Below, in pieces: positions 34,090 through 42,931 of a stretch of DNA of 53,002 bases. How positions within the stretch are numbered: the stretch's first letter is position 1; each line of letters begins with the position of its first letter. Made by a program: the position numbers and the translations under genes. Under the pieces are notes generated by a model. It did no database searches. It was not told where the DNA came from and was given only the letters and a program-made list of their open reading frames with translations. Source of the stretch: Fimbriiglobus sp. (GTDB lineage: Bacteria; Planctomycetota; Planctomycetia; Gemmatales; Gemmataceae); assembly GCA_022841795.1 (NCBI GenBank), contig JALHQU010000005.1:29521-82522 (forward strand). The letters are read 5' to 3'.

Positions 34090-35589
34090 ATGTACGAAAC
34101 CAGCCCGGCGGTGGAACGCGCTCATGACGCGGCGGTGCGGAGCGCCGGCGACCCGGCTGCGGTGCGGCTGGCCCACTGGGTACTCGCGCTGACTGAGGAC
34201 GAGGACGGGCGACCGGCGGCGGTGCTGGAACGAGCCGGGGTGACTCTGGACCCGTTCCGCGAGGCAGTTCGCCGGGTGGCCGACACCACCCCGCCCGCCC
34301 CGCCGCCAGATGAGCTATACCGCACGGCCCGCGAGCGGTCCATCGCACTCCGGCACGATCCGCTGCTCACCACCGATTTCCTGCTCCTGTCCGTCCTGAT
34401 TGCCGACACCCGGTTCACCACCCTGATCGCCGGGCTGGGGCTGGCGGTGCCCCGAGTCGAGGCGCTGCTCCGGCCGGCGGCGGAACCGAGCGGATCGCCC
34501 GAAGTGTTCGCCGCGACCCCGGCCCCCCCACCCGAGTTCGTCGTCTCCGACTCGCCGGAGGTGAGCGAGGCGGCGCGAATTGTTGACGCCAACCTGAACC
34601 GCGGGCGGGAGGCCCTGCGGGTGCTCGACGACTACGCCCGGTTCACCCTGAACGACCGCCTGCTGACCGAGCAGTTCAAGGCGGTCCGGCACCGGCTGGC
34701 CGAGGCCACCGGCCTGCTGTCCGCGGCCACCCTGCTGGCCGCCCGCGACACGCCGAACGACGTGGGCACCGAGATCACCGTCAGCAGCGAGTACACCCGC
34801 GGGTCGGCGGGGCAGGTGGCGGCGGTGAACCTGAAGCGGTTGCAGGAGTCGCTGCGGTCGGCGGAGGAGTTCGGCAAGGTGCTGAGCGGGGACTTCGCCC
34901 GGGCGGTGGAGGCCATCCGGTACGAGACGTACACCCTGGAACGGGCCGTACTCCGCGGCGGGAACGCCCGGACGCGGCTGGCCGACGCCCGGCTGTATGT
35001 GCTGCTCACCGGGTCGCAGTGTGCGGCGGCGCTCGACTGGACGATTCAACAGGCGGCCGAGGGCGGGGCGGACGTGTTCCAGCTTCGCGAGAAGACCCTG
35101 ACCGACCGCGAGCTGATCGACCGGGCCGCCCGGATGCGGAAGTGGACCCGCGACGCCGGCGTGCTGTTCGTGGTGAACGACCGGCCGGACATCGCCAAGC
35201 TGGTCGGCGCGGACGGGGTTCACCTGGGGCAAGACGATCTGCCGGTGGCGGCAGCCCGGCGGATCGTCGGGCCGGACGTGCTGATCGGCGTCAGCACGCA
35301 CACCATCGAGCAGGTACGGCGGGCGGTGCTGGACGGGGCGGACTACCTCGGCGTCGGGCCGACGTTCCCGTCAAACACCAAGTCGTTCGACCACTTCCCC
35401 GGCCTGGACTTCGTCCGCGAGGCGACGGCCGAAACGACCCTACCGGCGTTCGCACTCGGCGGCATCGGGCCGGGTAACGTGGCCGCGGTGGTCGCCGCCG
35501 GCGGCCGCCGCATCGCCGTCAGCTCCGCCGTCGCCACCGCCGACGACCCGCAGGCCGCTGCCGCGACGCTGAAGTGGGCGCTTTCGTAG
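34090..35589 (+). CDS. thiE: Three-domain thiamine-phosphate synthase (Clp-N + ThiD2 + ThiE)
   Basis: The C-terminal third (about 290-499) is ThiE, which joins HMP-diphosphate and THZ-phosphate: LYVLLTGSQCAAAL, DVFQLREKTLTDRELI, LFVVNDRPDIAKLVGADGVH, LGQDDLPVAAARRIVG, IGVSTHTIEQV, DYLGVGPTFPSNTK, and LPAFALGGIGPGN. The middle (about 160-285) is the ThiD2-type domain: RIVDANLNRGREALRVLDDY and NLKRLQESLRSAEEFGKVLS. The first 130 residues show two Clp-N-like repeats (LAHWVLALTEDEDGRPAAVL, LTTDFLLLSVLIADTRF). A Clp-N domain on a thiamine enzyme is unusual. Start at ATG; a weak ggggg box precedes. Confidence 0.9.
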   Translation: MYETSPAVERAHDAAVRSAGDPAAVRLAHWVLALTEDEDGRPAAVLERAGVTLDPFREAVRRVADTTPPAPPPDELYRTARERSIALRHDPLLTTDFLLLSVLIADTRFTTLIAGLGLAVPRVEALLRPAAEPSGSPEVFAATPAPPPEFVVSDSPEVSEAARIVDANLNRGREALRVLDDYARFTLNDRLLTEQFKAVRHRLAEATGLLSAATLLAARDTPNDVGTEITVSSEYTRGSAGQVAAVNLKRLQESLRSAEEFGKVLSGDFARAVEAIRYETYTLERAVLRGGNARTRLADARLYVLLTGSQCAAALDWTIQQAAEGGADVFQLREKTLTDRELIDRAARMRKWTRDAGVLFVVNDRPDIAKLVGADGVHLGQDDLPVAAARRIVGPDVLIGVSTHTIEQVRRAVLDGADYLGVGPTFPSNTKSFDHFPGLDFVREATAETTLPAFALGGIGPGNVAAVVAAGGRRIAVSSAVATADDPQAAAATLKWALS

Positions 35590-35659
35590 GTGCCGCAAGC
35601 CGAGCGGCACCTACCAGAATCGCGGATAACCCCACCCACCCGCGGGAAGTACCTGGCGG

Positions 35660-36979
35660 ATGCCGACCCGGACCATCACCACCGTCCTCCGCCGCCTCGC
35701 CCCGGACGACACCCCGGACGGCGAGTTGCTCGCCCGGTACGTCCGCGAGCAGGACGAGACCGCGTTCGCCGCGCTGGTGCGGCGGCACGGCGGGATGGTG
35801 CGGACCGTGTGCCGGCGGGTGCTGCGGAACGACGCCGACGCGGACGACGCCACCCAGGCCACGTTCCTGGTGCTGGTCCGCAAGGCGGCGGCCGTCCGCG
35901 ACCGGAACGGGCTGGCGAACTGGCTGTTCGGTGTCGCCCACAACGTGGCACTGAAAGCCCGGCAGACGCGGACCCGGCGGCAGAAACGCGAATCGGACGT
36001 GCCCCCCCGCCCGCCCGAGGCGGTGGCGACCGACTTCGCCGAACTGCTGCACGCCGAGCTGGCGAAGCTGCCCGCCGCCTCCCGCGGGGTGATCGTGCTG
36101 TGCGACCTGGAGGGGCGGACGATCGCGGACGCGGGGCGGGAACTCGGCATCCCGGCGGGCACCGTCGCCAGCAGGCTGGCCCGCGGGCGGGAGCAACTGG
36201 CGAAGCGGCTCCGCCGGTACGGTCTGAGCGTGTCCGGCGGGCTGGTGGCGACTCTGTTCGGCGAATCCGCATCCGCGGCGGTGGTGTTCGATCCGGCCGC
36301 CATATCACCCGTCATTCACACCCTGGCGAACGAGGTGACACGAACCATGTTCACGACCCCGAAGCTGACGAAACTGCTGGCGGTGTTGGCCGCCGGCGGG
36401 CTGACCTTGGCGGCGGTCGCGTGGGGGCAAGCCCCGCCGAAAGCGCCGCCACTAGCCCCAAAGGCCCCGCCGGTGGCGAAGCAGGACGACGCCTGGAGGC
36501 GGTTCAGCCAGCCGCTGCACTCGTGCCAGGTGCTGGTGTCGTTCGACGGGGACGACAAGCTGAGCGTGCGGATGCGGCGGCCGGTCGGCCGGTTCCTGAA
36601 GCTGACCGACGCCAAGGGGCAGCCGGCCCACGTCCACGACAGTTACGACGTGGTGCTCGACCCGCTGAGCGTGGGCACCGACGAGGTGGAGGTGTACGAC
36701 GTGGCTGGGGAGAAGAAGTCGAGAGACGTGTGGAAGAAGCTGATCGGCGACGAGAAGCTGATGCTGTGTGTACTCGAGGATTTCCACGAGCCGAAGCAAC
36801 TCCGCGACTACTTCGGCGGGCTGTTGCGGGACGACGCGCTGGTGATGGTGATGCCCCAGAAGTTGGACGAGAAGTTCGAGGGGTTAAAGCAGAAGAAGCT
36901 GCCGGCAATCGACTCGCTGCCGCAGGTGTTCCCCGGCCAGCAGCCGAAGCCGGGCGACCCGATGCCGCCGAAGAAGTAG
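35660..36979 (+). CDS. ECF sigma factor with membrane-anchored C-terminal extension
   Basis: A protein of 439 residues. Sigma region 2 is clear (LLARYVREQDETAFAALVRR, DATQATFLVLVRKAAA, GLANWLFGVAHNVALKARQ), as is region 4 (LAKLPAASRGVIVLCDLEG, GIPAGTVASRLARGREQL). A hydrophobic segment (KLLAVLAAGGLTLAAVAWG) near residue 240 is followed by a Pro-rich linker and about 180 residues probably outside the membrane (DGDDKLSVRMRRPVGRFLKL). This fits the planctomycete ECF type in which sigma factor and membrane tail are one chain and no separate anti-sigma gene is found. The signal it senses is unknown. Confidence 0.85.
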   Translation: MPTRTITTVLRRLAPDDTPDGELLARYVREQDETAFAALVRRHGGMVRTVCRRVLRNDADADDATQATFLVLVRKAAAVRDRNGLANWLFGVAHNVALKARQTRTRRQKRESDVPPRPPEAVATDFAELLHAELAKLPAASRGVIVLCDLEGRTIADAGRELGIPAGTVASRLARGREQLAKRLRRYGLSVSGGLVATLFGESASAAVVFDPAAISPVIHTLANEVTRTMFTTPKLTKLLAVLAAGGLTLAAVAWGQAPPKAPPLAPKAPPVAKQDDAWRRFSQPLHSCQVLVSFDGDDKLSVRMRRPVGRFLKLTDAKGQPAHVHDSYDVVLDPLSVGTDEVEVYDVAGEKKSRDVWKKLIGDEKLMLCVLEDFHEPKQLRDYFGGLLRDDALVMVMPQKLDEKFEGLKQKKLPAIDSLPQVFPGQQPKPGDPMPPKK

Positions 36980-36990
36980 CCAGACTGCCG

Positions 36991-37524
36991 TCAGCCGAGC
37001 GCGTTCCACAGCAGCTTGGCGAGGACCACGGTCAGCGCGATGCCGGCGGCGGCGATGGCGACCACCGCCGCCACCATTCCGACGACCACCCAGGTGCTCG
37101 ACCGGCCGGCCCGCTTCGGGTCGACGACGGCCTGTTCCAGCAGGCGGGCGTTCTTGACGTTCGCCCGCCATGCCGCATCCAGCACGTCCCCGACCAGCGG
37201 CACCGACCCGGCCGCCGCATCCGTACCGATGTTCAGCAGCATGCGGGCGAGCACCGCCTTCGGCACCCCCAGCCGGGCGGCGGTGGTGACGATGTACCCG
37301 CCGATGGCCATGGCGATCACGTCGCCGACCACCGGGAACAGCCCGATCAGGACGTCCAGCCCGATGCGGAACTTGGTGCCAGGGATCTCCACCGCCGAGT
37401 CGAGCAGTTTGGCGAGCGCCCGCACGTTTTCCAGATCCCGGTGCGCACCGACCAGTTCGCGGGGAATGTACTCGCCGACCGGCTGGTCCGGCGGCGGGGG
37501 CGGGATGGGAACGAGGGTGGACAT
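36991..37524 (-). CDS. DUF4112 membrane protein
   Basis: A protein of 177 residues with the DUF4112 pattern: LAKLLDSAVEIPGTKFRIGL, DVLIGLFPVVGDVIAMAIGG, LARMLLNIGTDAAAGSVPLV and GDVLDAAWRANVKNARLLEQ. A C-terminal transmembrane segment follows (VVVGMVAAVVAIAAAGIAL). The N-terminus is Pro-rich. The function of DUF4112 is unknown; related genes are common in bacteria with no clear pathway link. Its promoter region contains family A repeat copy 3. Confidence 0.85.
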   Translation of the reverse strand: MSTLVPIPPPPPDQPVGEYIPRELVGAHRDLENVRALAKLLDSAVEIPGTKFRIGLDVLIGLFPVVGDVIAMAIGGYIVTTAARLGVPKAVLARMLLNIGTDAAAGSVPLVGDVLDAAWRANVKNARLLEQAVVDPKRAGRSSTWVVVGMVAAVVAIAAAGIALTVVLAKLLWNALG

Positions 37525-37560
37525 GGTAGTGGTTGTTGCAATCGGTGTGCCGCTGGCGAA

Positions 37561-37621
37561 GTTAGCCCGACGCGCCAGCGAGGGCCGGGTGGTTCGCCCC
37601 TCGCTGGCGCGTCGGGCTAAC
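37561..37621. repeat. Palindromic repeat, family A copy 3
   Basis: A full palindrome with arms gttagcccgacgcgccagcg and a loop of 13 bases (ccgggtggttcgc). The TAG stop of the helicase C-terminal fragment lies inside it. Confidence 0.9.
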
Positions 37622-38409
37622 TCAGACCAGCGCCAAAGGCGTCGGCCGGGTCTTCGGCGGGCGGCTGATCCGGTGCGGGTTCCGGCGGCGGGGTAGGCAC
37701 CGCCACCTCTCCTGCCACCACGTCCACCTTCTCGTGCGCCTTTTTGATCGTCTCCTCGGTGCTGGTCGGGTCCACCTGTCGGCACGCTTCCGTTAACTTG
37801 TCGGCGATGTCCTTCAGCTCCGCCTGCCACGCCGCCGGCTCGACCCCCGGCGGGGTCAACCCGGCGAACTCCTCGGTCAGCAGGATCATCCGCAGCAGGT
37901 GGCGGAAGATGATCCCCTCCTGCTTCGCCAGATCCTTGTGCGTGATGTACTTGTTGAAGTTGCCGCCGAACTCCAGCACCTCGCCGGCCGCCCACACCGC
38001 GGTCGTGTTCACGTCCAGCACGTCCGGGTGGGTGGCGTCGAACAGCAGCCGCACCTTGTCCGCCAGCACCGGCGGGCGGTCCTCCCACGGGATGAACTCG
38101 TCTTCCTCCTCTTCCTCACCCTCTACCTTCGGTAGCACCGGCTTGATGAGGCCGCGGCGGAGCAGTTCCGCGTCGAGGCGTTCGGTTTGCAGCGGGCCGG
38201 GGGTCATCTCCCACGGCACGCGGACGAACTTGAGCAGCGGGCGGGGCAGTTCCAGCACGCTCTCGAAGATCTGCACCCGCTCGTCCCGGCTGGCGAGGCC
38301 GAGGTGCTCGATCAGGAACGCGCCGTACAGCGGATGGACGGCCCGGAACGCGAGGAGTTGGTCGAGCTTGTCCGTCGGGTGGGCGTGGGTGGGGGAGTAT
38401 CGGACGACC
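37617..38409 (-). pseudogene. C-terminal part of the helicase, out of frame with the rest
   Basis: This open region encodes VVRYSPTHAHPTDKLDQLLA, FRAVHPLYGAFLIEHLGLAS and then VLELPRPLLKFVRVPWEM, with an acidic stretch EGEEEEEDEF and a Pro-rich end. It continues the helicase directly after the point where the upstream frame ends in a repeat, but in a different frame. Removing one base from any of the G/C runs of the repeat, or adding two, would join both parts into one protein of about 800 residues. A GTG within it (at 38276) is the best internal start if it is translated alone. The stop codon is supplied by a family A repeat. Confidence 0.7.
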
Positions 38410-38506
38410 TCACCCCCCCCCGGCCCCCCCCTCTCCGAACCGGAGGGGGGGGAGTAAGAGGCTTTTCTCCCCCTCTCCGGTTCGGGGAGGGGGTTGGGGG
38501 GTGGGG
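38409..38506. repeat. Palindromic repeat inserted in the helicase gene, with homopolymer runs
   Basis: About 98 bases made of two inverted halves with the stem ctctccgaaccgg / ccggttcggggag. It contains C runs of nine (38413-38421) and eight (38424-38431) and a G run of eight (38445-38452). It adds a Pro/Gly-rich insert to the helicase and is where the frame breaks. Confidence 0.85.
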
Positions 38507-40026
38507 TCTTCCGCCGGTGGCGGTTCCGGTTCCAACCGCACGAACTCCCGCTCGTGCAGGATCATCAGCATGCGGTCGAGTTGCTTCATCCCGGCTTCGA
38601 TCCGCGGCTGGTCGAGCAGCCGCTTCTTCACCACCGTGCGGATTTTTTCCACGTCCGGCGACACCTTGAGCAGGTACGCCAGCAGCCGCCACGGCAGCGG
38701 GCCTTTGCTGTACAACCGGGCCGGCGGGGCGGCCTTCAGCTTGTCGAAGTCGCCTTCGGTCCAGTACTTCCGCTGGTTGTTCCGCGTCGGCTTCTTCTTC
38801 AACAGCGACTTCTTCTGCTTGATCAGGCCGGGGTCTTTCGTGGTCTCCGGAATCTGGTCGTACTGCCGTTTCCACTTCACCAGGCGGATGTCGTCATCGT
38901 GCGGCACGGCGTAAACGAACCCCTCCGTGTCGAACTGCGGGCGACCGGCCCGGCCGAAGATCTGGTGTGCCGAACTCGGGTCGATCACCTTCTCCTTGCC
39001 GAACGGCCCCTTCACCAGACTGGTGAGCACGACCGAGCGGGCCGGCAGGTTGATCCCCGACGCCAGCGTCTCGGTACACAGGGCCACGCTCAGCAGCTTC
39101 TGCTCGAACAGGTCTTCCACCACCCGCCGGTACTTCGGCAGCAGCCCGGCGTGGTGGACGCCGACCCCCCGCCGCAGCATCTGCTTCAGCTTCGGCCCGA
39201 CCCCGTGCGGCCACTCCAGCTTGTCGCACTGGGCGTTCAGCGCGGTCTTCTGCCCGCCCGTCATCAGGTCCAGCCCTTTCAGTTGCTCGGCGATACTCCA
39301 GCACTCGTCGCGGTTGAACGCGAACACCAGCGCTGGCACCTTGCGGCTCGCATCGTCCCCCTTCGCCATGTCCACCAACAAATCGTTCAGGAACTCGTCC
39401 GGCACCCAGCGGTACGTCAGCGGCACCTTCCGCTCGCGGCCCTCGGCCAGTTCCAGCTTACGGCCGTGCATGCGGTCCAGCCAGTTCAGGAACTCCATCG
39501 AGTTCCCCACCGTCGCGCTCAGCAGCAGCAGGCGGACGTGCTTGGGCAGCATGTTTAGCGACAGCTCCCACACGATCCCGCGTTCCGGGTCGGCGAAGCT
39601 GTGGAACTCGTCCATCACCACCGCCGACACATGCGAGAAGTCGAACCCATCTTGGTGCAGCAGGCGGTTGAGCAGGATTTCGGCCACCACCACCAGAACG
39701 CGGGCGTTCGGGTTCACCTTGCGGTTGCCCGTCACCAGGCCCACGTCGTCGCGGCGGAACCCCCACCGCTCGGCCGATGCCTGCATCTCCTGGAACTTCT
39801 GCTCGGTGAGCGCGATGAGCGGGGTGGTGTAGTACGCCACCGTATTCGTGTGCAGGGCCTCGAACAGCGCCGCCTGGGCGATCATCGTCTTGCCGGTGCC
39901 GGTCGGGGCGCACACCAGCACCCCCTGCTCGGACGTGAACCACGCCAGCAGCGCCTCCTCCTGCACCGGGTACGGCGGGTACGGCAGTTGGTCCAGGTAT
40001 TTCGTCGCCAGTTCGTCGCGGGTCAT
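38410..40026 (-). CDS. Ski2-like DEAD/DEAH-box helicase, N-terminal part (frameshifted)
   Basis: Superfamily 2 helicase of 538 residues as read. Motif [16 protein letters not shown] (near 40), Ia [14 protein letters not shown], motif [14 protein letters not shown], motif [12 protein letters not shown], motif [18 protein letters not shown] and motif [19 protein letters not shown] are all present. The layout is that of Ski2/Mtr4/HelY-type helicases, suggesting RNA or DNA unwinding. The reading ends at TGA in a repeat-derived Gly/Pro-rich tail ([20 protein letters not shown]), and the natural C-terminal domain follows in another frame. The helicase core is complete. The ATG is well placed, but no strong ribosome binding site is seen. 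Confidence 0.85.
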   Translation of the reverse strand: MTRDELATKYLDQLPYPPYPVQEEALLAWFTSEQGVLVCAPTGTGKTMIAQAALFEALHTNTVAYYTTPLIALTEQKFQEMQASAERWGFRRDDVGLVTGNRKVNPNARVLVVVAEILLNRLLHQDGFDFSHVSAVVMDEFHSFADPERGIVWELSLNMLPKHVRLLLLSATVGNSMEFLNWLDRMHGRKLELAEGRERKVPLTYRWVPDEFLNDLLVDMAKGDDASRKVPALVFAFNRDECWSIAEQLKGLDLMTGGQKTALNAQCDKLEWPHGVGPKLKQMLRRGVGVHHAGLLPKYRRVVEDLFEQKLLSVALCTETLASGINLPARSVVLTSLVKGPFGKEKVIDPSSAHQIFGRAGRPQFDTEGFVYAVPHDDDIRLVKWKRQYDQIPETTKDPGLIKQKKSLLKKKPTRNNQRKYWTEGDFDKLKAAPPARLYSKGPLPWRLLAYLLKVSPDVEKIRTVVKKRLLDQPRIEAGMKQLDRMLMILHEREFVRLEPEPPPAEDPTPQPPPRTGEGEKSLLLPPLRFGEGGAGGG

Positions 40027-40100
40027 GAGGAGAGTGTAGCAGGCGGGGCGGTGGTTCCGGTAAACTGCACCCGTCCGCTCCCACCCCGGAACCCATCCCG

Positions 40101-41330
40101 ATGCGCCTGGCGATCCTCACCCTACTCCTGCTCGCCCCCGTCACCCGCGCCGACCACTGGCCGACGTACCGCGGGCCGACCGGCGACGGGCACAGCACCG
40201 CGAAAGGCGTCCCGACCACGTTCGACGAGATGACCAACGTGCGGTGGAAGGTGCCGATCCACGATAAGGGGTGGTCGTCGCCGGTGGTGTGGGGGAACCG
40301 GGTGTGGGTGACGACGGCGAAGGAGGACGGCACCGAGCTGTTCGCCGTGTGCGTCGATCTGAAGTCGGGCAAGGTCGTCCACGACCTGAAGCTGTTCGCC
40401 CCGGACCCGAAGAAGACGCCGCTGCCGGACATGCGGAAGTACAACACCTACGCCTCCTGCACCCCGTTCCTGGAGGACGGCCGCGGGTACTTCCACTTCG
40501 GCACCTACGGCACCGTCTGCCTGGACACGGCCACCGGCAAGCCGATCTGGGAGCGGACGGACATCCACGTCGATCACTGGCGGGCGCCGGCGTCCTCCCC
40601 GGTGGTGTGGAAGGACCGGCTGTACCTGACGTTCGACGGGCACAACCGCCAGTACCTCACCTGTCTGAACAAGACCACCGGCGAGACGGTGTGGACCAAG
40701 GACCGGGACATCAAGTACAAGACCAACGACGGCGACTTCAAGAAGGCGTACAGCACCCCGCAGGTGATCGAGGTGGCGGGCAAGCCGCAGCTCGTGTCGT
40801 CGGCGGCCGAGGCGACGATCGCCTACGACCCGACCACCGGCGACGAGATCTGGAAGGTGTACCACGGGGGGATGAACGAGGCGGTGCGGCCGGTGTACGC
40901 GCACGGGCTGGTGTACCTGACCGCCGGGCACGTCAAGACGCTGCTGGCGGTGAAGCCGGGCACCGGCGAGGTGACCCCGGCGTGGGCGTTCAAGAAGGAC
41001 GGCCCGACCCGTCCGTCGCCGGTGGTGGTGAAGGACCACCTGTACTTCGCCAACGACGAGGGGGTGGCGTTCTGCCTGAACGCCAAGACCGGCGAGCAGG
41101 TGTGGAAGGAGCGGCTGGGCGGGCCGTGTACCGCCTCGCCGGTGCTGGTGGAGGGGAACCTGTTCTTCTGCACCGAGAACGGCAAGGTGGAGGTAATCGC
41201 GGCCGACCCGACGTTCGCCCGCGTGGCGGCGAATAAGCTGGGCGACGGGTGCAAGGCATCGCCGGCGGCGGTCGGCGACGCGCTGCTGGTCCGCACGTTC
41301 ACCCACCTGTACTGCGTCGGGAAGAAGTGA
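40101..41330 (+). CDS. Exported PQQ-like beta-propeller protein
   Basis: A protein of 409 residues with a signal peptide ([17 protein letters not shown]). The start [20 protein letters not shown] and the repeated blades ([75 protein letters not shown]) are typical of planctomycete PQQ-binding-like propellers. In these proteins each blade ends in a Trp motif and no PQQ ligand set is certain. The role is probably binding or scaffolding in the periplasm. It is divergent from the helicase with about 75 bases between starts. Confidence 0.9.
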   Translation: MRLAILTLLLLAPVTRADHWPTYRGPTGDGHSTAKGVPTTFDEMTNVRWKVPIHDKGWSSPVVWGNRVWVTTAKEDGTELFAVCVDLKSGKVVHDLKLFAPDPKKTPLPDMRKYNTYASCTPFLEDGRGYFHFGTYGTVCLDTATGKPIWERTDIHVDHWRAPASSPVVWKDRLYLTFDGHNRQYLTCLNKTTGETVWTKDRDIKYKTNDGDFKKAYSTPQVIEVAGKPQLVSSAAEATIAYDPTTGDEIWKVYHGGMNEAVRPVYAHGLVYLTAGHVKTLLAVKPGTGEVTPAWAFKKDGPTRPSPVVVKDHLYFANDEGVAFCLNAKTGEQVWKERLGGPCTASPVLVEGNLFFCTENGKVEVIAADPTFARVAANKLGDGCKASPAAVGDALLVRTFTHLYCVGKK

Positions 41331-41369
41331 ATGGCGAACCCGGCCCGCCAGGGCCGCGGGTACGTTTCA

Positions 41370-41425
41370 GTGGGGCAAGTTTCCAACTTGCCTCGGATGG
41401 CTAGCAAGTTGGAAACTTGCCCCAC
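41370..41425. repeat. Palindromic repeat, family F
   Basis: A perfect inverted repeat with 22-base arms (gtggggcaagtttccaactt at the left) and a 12-base loop. A related shorter piece (ggcaagatgcaatcttgccc) follows at once. It lies downstream of the PQQ gene. Confidence 0.85.
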
Positions 41426-41470
41426 ATGGCAAGATGCAATCTTGCCCCACGCCCACGGGCCGGGTTCGCT

Positions 41471-41503
41471 AAAAAAAACACGGCACGGGGTTCACCCGTG
41501 CCG
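41471..41503 (-). terminator. Rho-independent terminator after the acidic protein gene
   Basis: On the minus strand a stem cggcacggg/cccgtgccg is followed by a run of eight T. It lies just after the stop of the acidic protein. Confidence 0.9.
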
Positions 41504-41519
41504 CATGCATCACCGGCCG

Positions 41520-41861
41520 TCAACCCGCTTCCTCTTCCAGGTCGTCCTCCTCTTCATCATCGTCGTCGTCATCGAAGTCGTCGTCATCGTCGTCGTCGAA
41601 CTCGTCCTCCAGGTCGTCGTCCTCCAGGTCGTCGTCCTCCAGGTCGTCCTCGTCGTCGTCGAAGTCGTCGTCGAAGTCGTCGTCCTCCTCGTCGTCCGCC
41701 AGGTCGTCCTCGTCGTCCTCATCGTCCCCCTCATCGTCGGCCGCCTCTTCGTCGCCGTCCGCGGCCAGCACCGGCCCGAGCGGCGGCGGGTCGAATTCCC
41801 ACGGGTGGTCGTCCGCGGCCGGCGGCCGGGTGACGGCGGAGAGCAGCAGTCGAGCGGACAT
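41520..41861 (-). CDS. Extremely acidic Asp/Glu-rich small protein
   Basis: A protein of 113 residues. The first 40 residues are ordinary (MSARLLLSAVTRPPAADDHP); the last 70 are almost only Asp, Glu, Leu and Phe, with tandem DLEDD units (DLEDDDLEDDDLEDEF). The DNA is a trinucleotide-rich array of gtc/ctc on the plus strand. The coding reading is supported by a strong ribosome binding site (gagga) before the ATG and by a terminator right after the stop. The same DNA gives only low-complexity readings in other frames. It may bind metals or basic proteins; no family was recognised. Confidence 0.7.
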   Translation of the reverse strand: MSARLLLSAVTRPPAADDHPWEFDPPPLGPVLAADGDEEAADDEGDDEDDEDDLADDEEDDDFDDDFDDDEDDLEDDDLEDDDLEDEFDDDDDDDFDDDDDDEEEDDLEEEAG

Positions 41862-42181
41862 CGCTTCGTCCTCGTGAAACTGGCGGAACCGGCCGGCCCG
41901 GTCTTCCCCACGCCATCGGCCGGTGGCGGTTCCAACTCGAATGTCAGTTCCCGGCCGCGTGGGGAGAATCGGCCGGGCGGGTACGGTCGTATTCCGGCTG
42001 CGAGTCGGGCCGGACGGGGTGAGTTACGGGGCGAAATTCGCCCGCACACGCCCGAGTCCGGCGTAAGGTACGCGCTTCTTAGGAAGGGTCGAAAAGCGTG
42101 TCAAGCGGACCACCGGAAAATTCACCGACCCGACCGGAACGCCCGTAAACTGTGGGGAAAGTTGTGCCGCTGGGGGTGTCC
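41862..42181. other. Noncoding stretch between the acidic protein and the membrane protein
   Basis: No gene is seen. It holds the divergent 5' regions of both neighbours and a perfect 15-base palindrome gggcgaaattcgccc (42029-42043), which could be an operator for either gene. A weak taaact hexamer near the right end may be part of a promoter. Confidence 0.45.
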
Positions 42182-42916
42182 ATGACCGCGGAACCGGCCG
42201 TCCCGGACCGCCTGCCCGACTGGGGGCCGCGGTACAAGGAGACACCCCCCGACCCGTACTCGCCCGCCGCCCCGACCCTGGCCGAGCCGTTCAACACCGT
42301 CACCGCGGCGCTGTTCGTGGTCATCGTGATCGGGTGGGTGTGGCGGGTTCGCGGGCGGTTCGGCCGGTTCCCGTTCCTGTCGAGCTGCCTGGTGGTGCTG
42401 CTGGCCGGCGGGGTCGGCGGCACGCTGTACCACGCCCTCCGCACGTCGCCGGTGTTCTTCCTGCTCGACCTGATTCCGATCCTGCTGCTCGGGGCGGCCG
42501 GCGCCATCTACCTGGCGGTGCGGCTCGGCCGGCAATACGGCCCGCGGCGGGTGATCCTGGTGTCGTTCGGGGTGATCGCGGCGACGGTGTTCGTGAACGG
42601 CGCCCTGCGGCTGCTGCCGAACACGCTCGGCACGCTGCAGGTGAACCTGAGCTACGCCACTCAGGCCGTGCTCATCCTCATCCCGCTCGGGGTGACGCTG
42701 GTGCGGACACGGTTCCGGTACGCCGGGTTCGTGTGGGCCGGCGTGGCATGCTTCGCGGTGGCGTGGTTCTGCCGGCTGGTGGACCTGCACAGCCCGCTGC
42801 CGATGGGCACGCACTGGCTGTGGCACACGTTCGGCGCGCTGTGTACGCAGTTCGTGATCGAGTACTTCTACCGGCTGGAGCGAGACGCGAACCCGGCTGG
42901 CGAACCGCGGGCGTAA
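42182..42916 (+). CDS. CREST/ceramidase-like multi-pass membrane protein
   Basis: A protein of 244 residues with about seven hydrophobic segments. Key residues fit the CREST (alkaline ceramidase/PAQR/hemolysin III) superfamily: a His in GGTLYHALRTS, an Asp in FFLLDLIPILLLG, and the paired His in PMGTHWLWHTFGALCTQF. These bind zinc in known members, which hydrolyse lipid amides. The ATG is chosen for its ggggg box. Substrate unknown. Confidence 0.75.
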   Translation: MTAEPAVPDRLPDWGPRYKETPPDPYSPAAPTLAEPFNTVTAALFVVIVIGWVWRVRGRFGRFPFLSSCLVVLLAGGVGGTLYHALRTSPVFFLLDLIPILLLGAAGAIYLAVRLGRQYGPRRVILVSFGVIAATVFVNGALRLLPNTLGTLQVNLSYATQAVLILIPLGVTLVRTRFRYAGFVWAGVACFAVAWFCRLVDLHSPLPMGTHWLWHTFGALCTQFVIEYFYRLERDANPAGEPRA

Positions 42917-42931
42917 GCCCGTGGGTGGTTC

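Noticed and set aside
41570-41720. Short tandem array as a possible CRISPR
   Set aside because: The units are trinucleotide-type without spacers; it is the coding array of an acidic protein.
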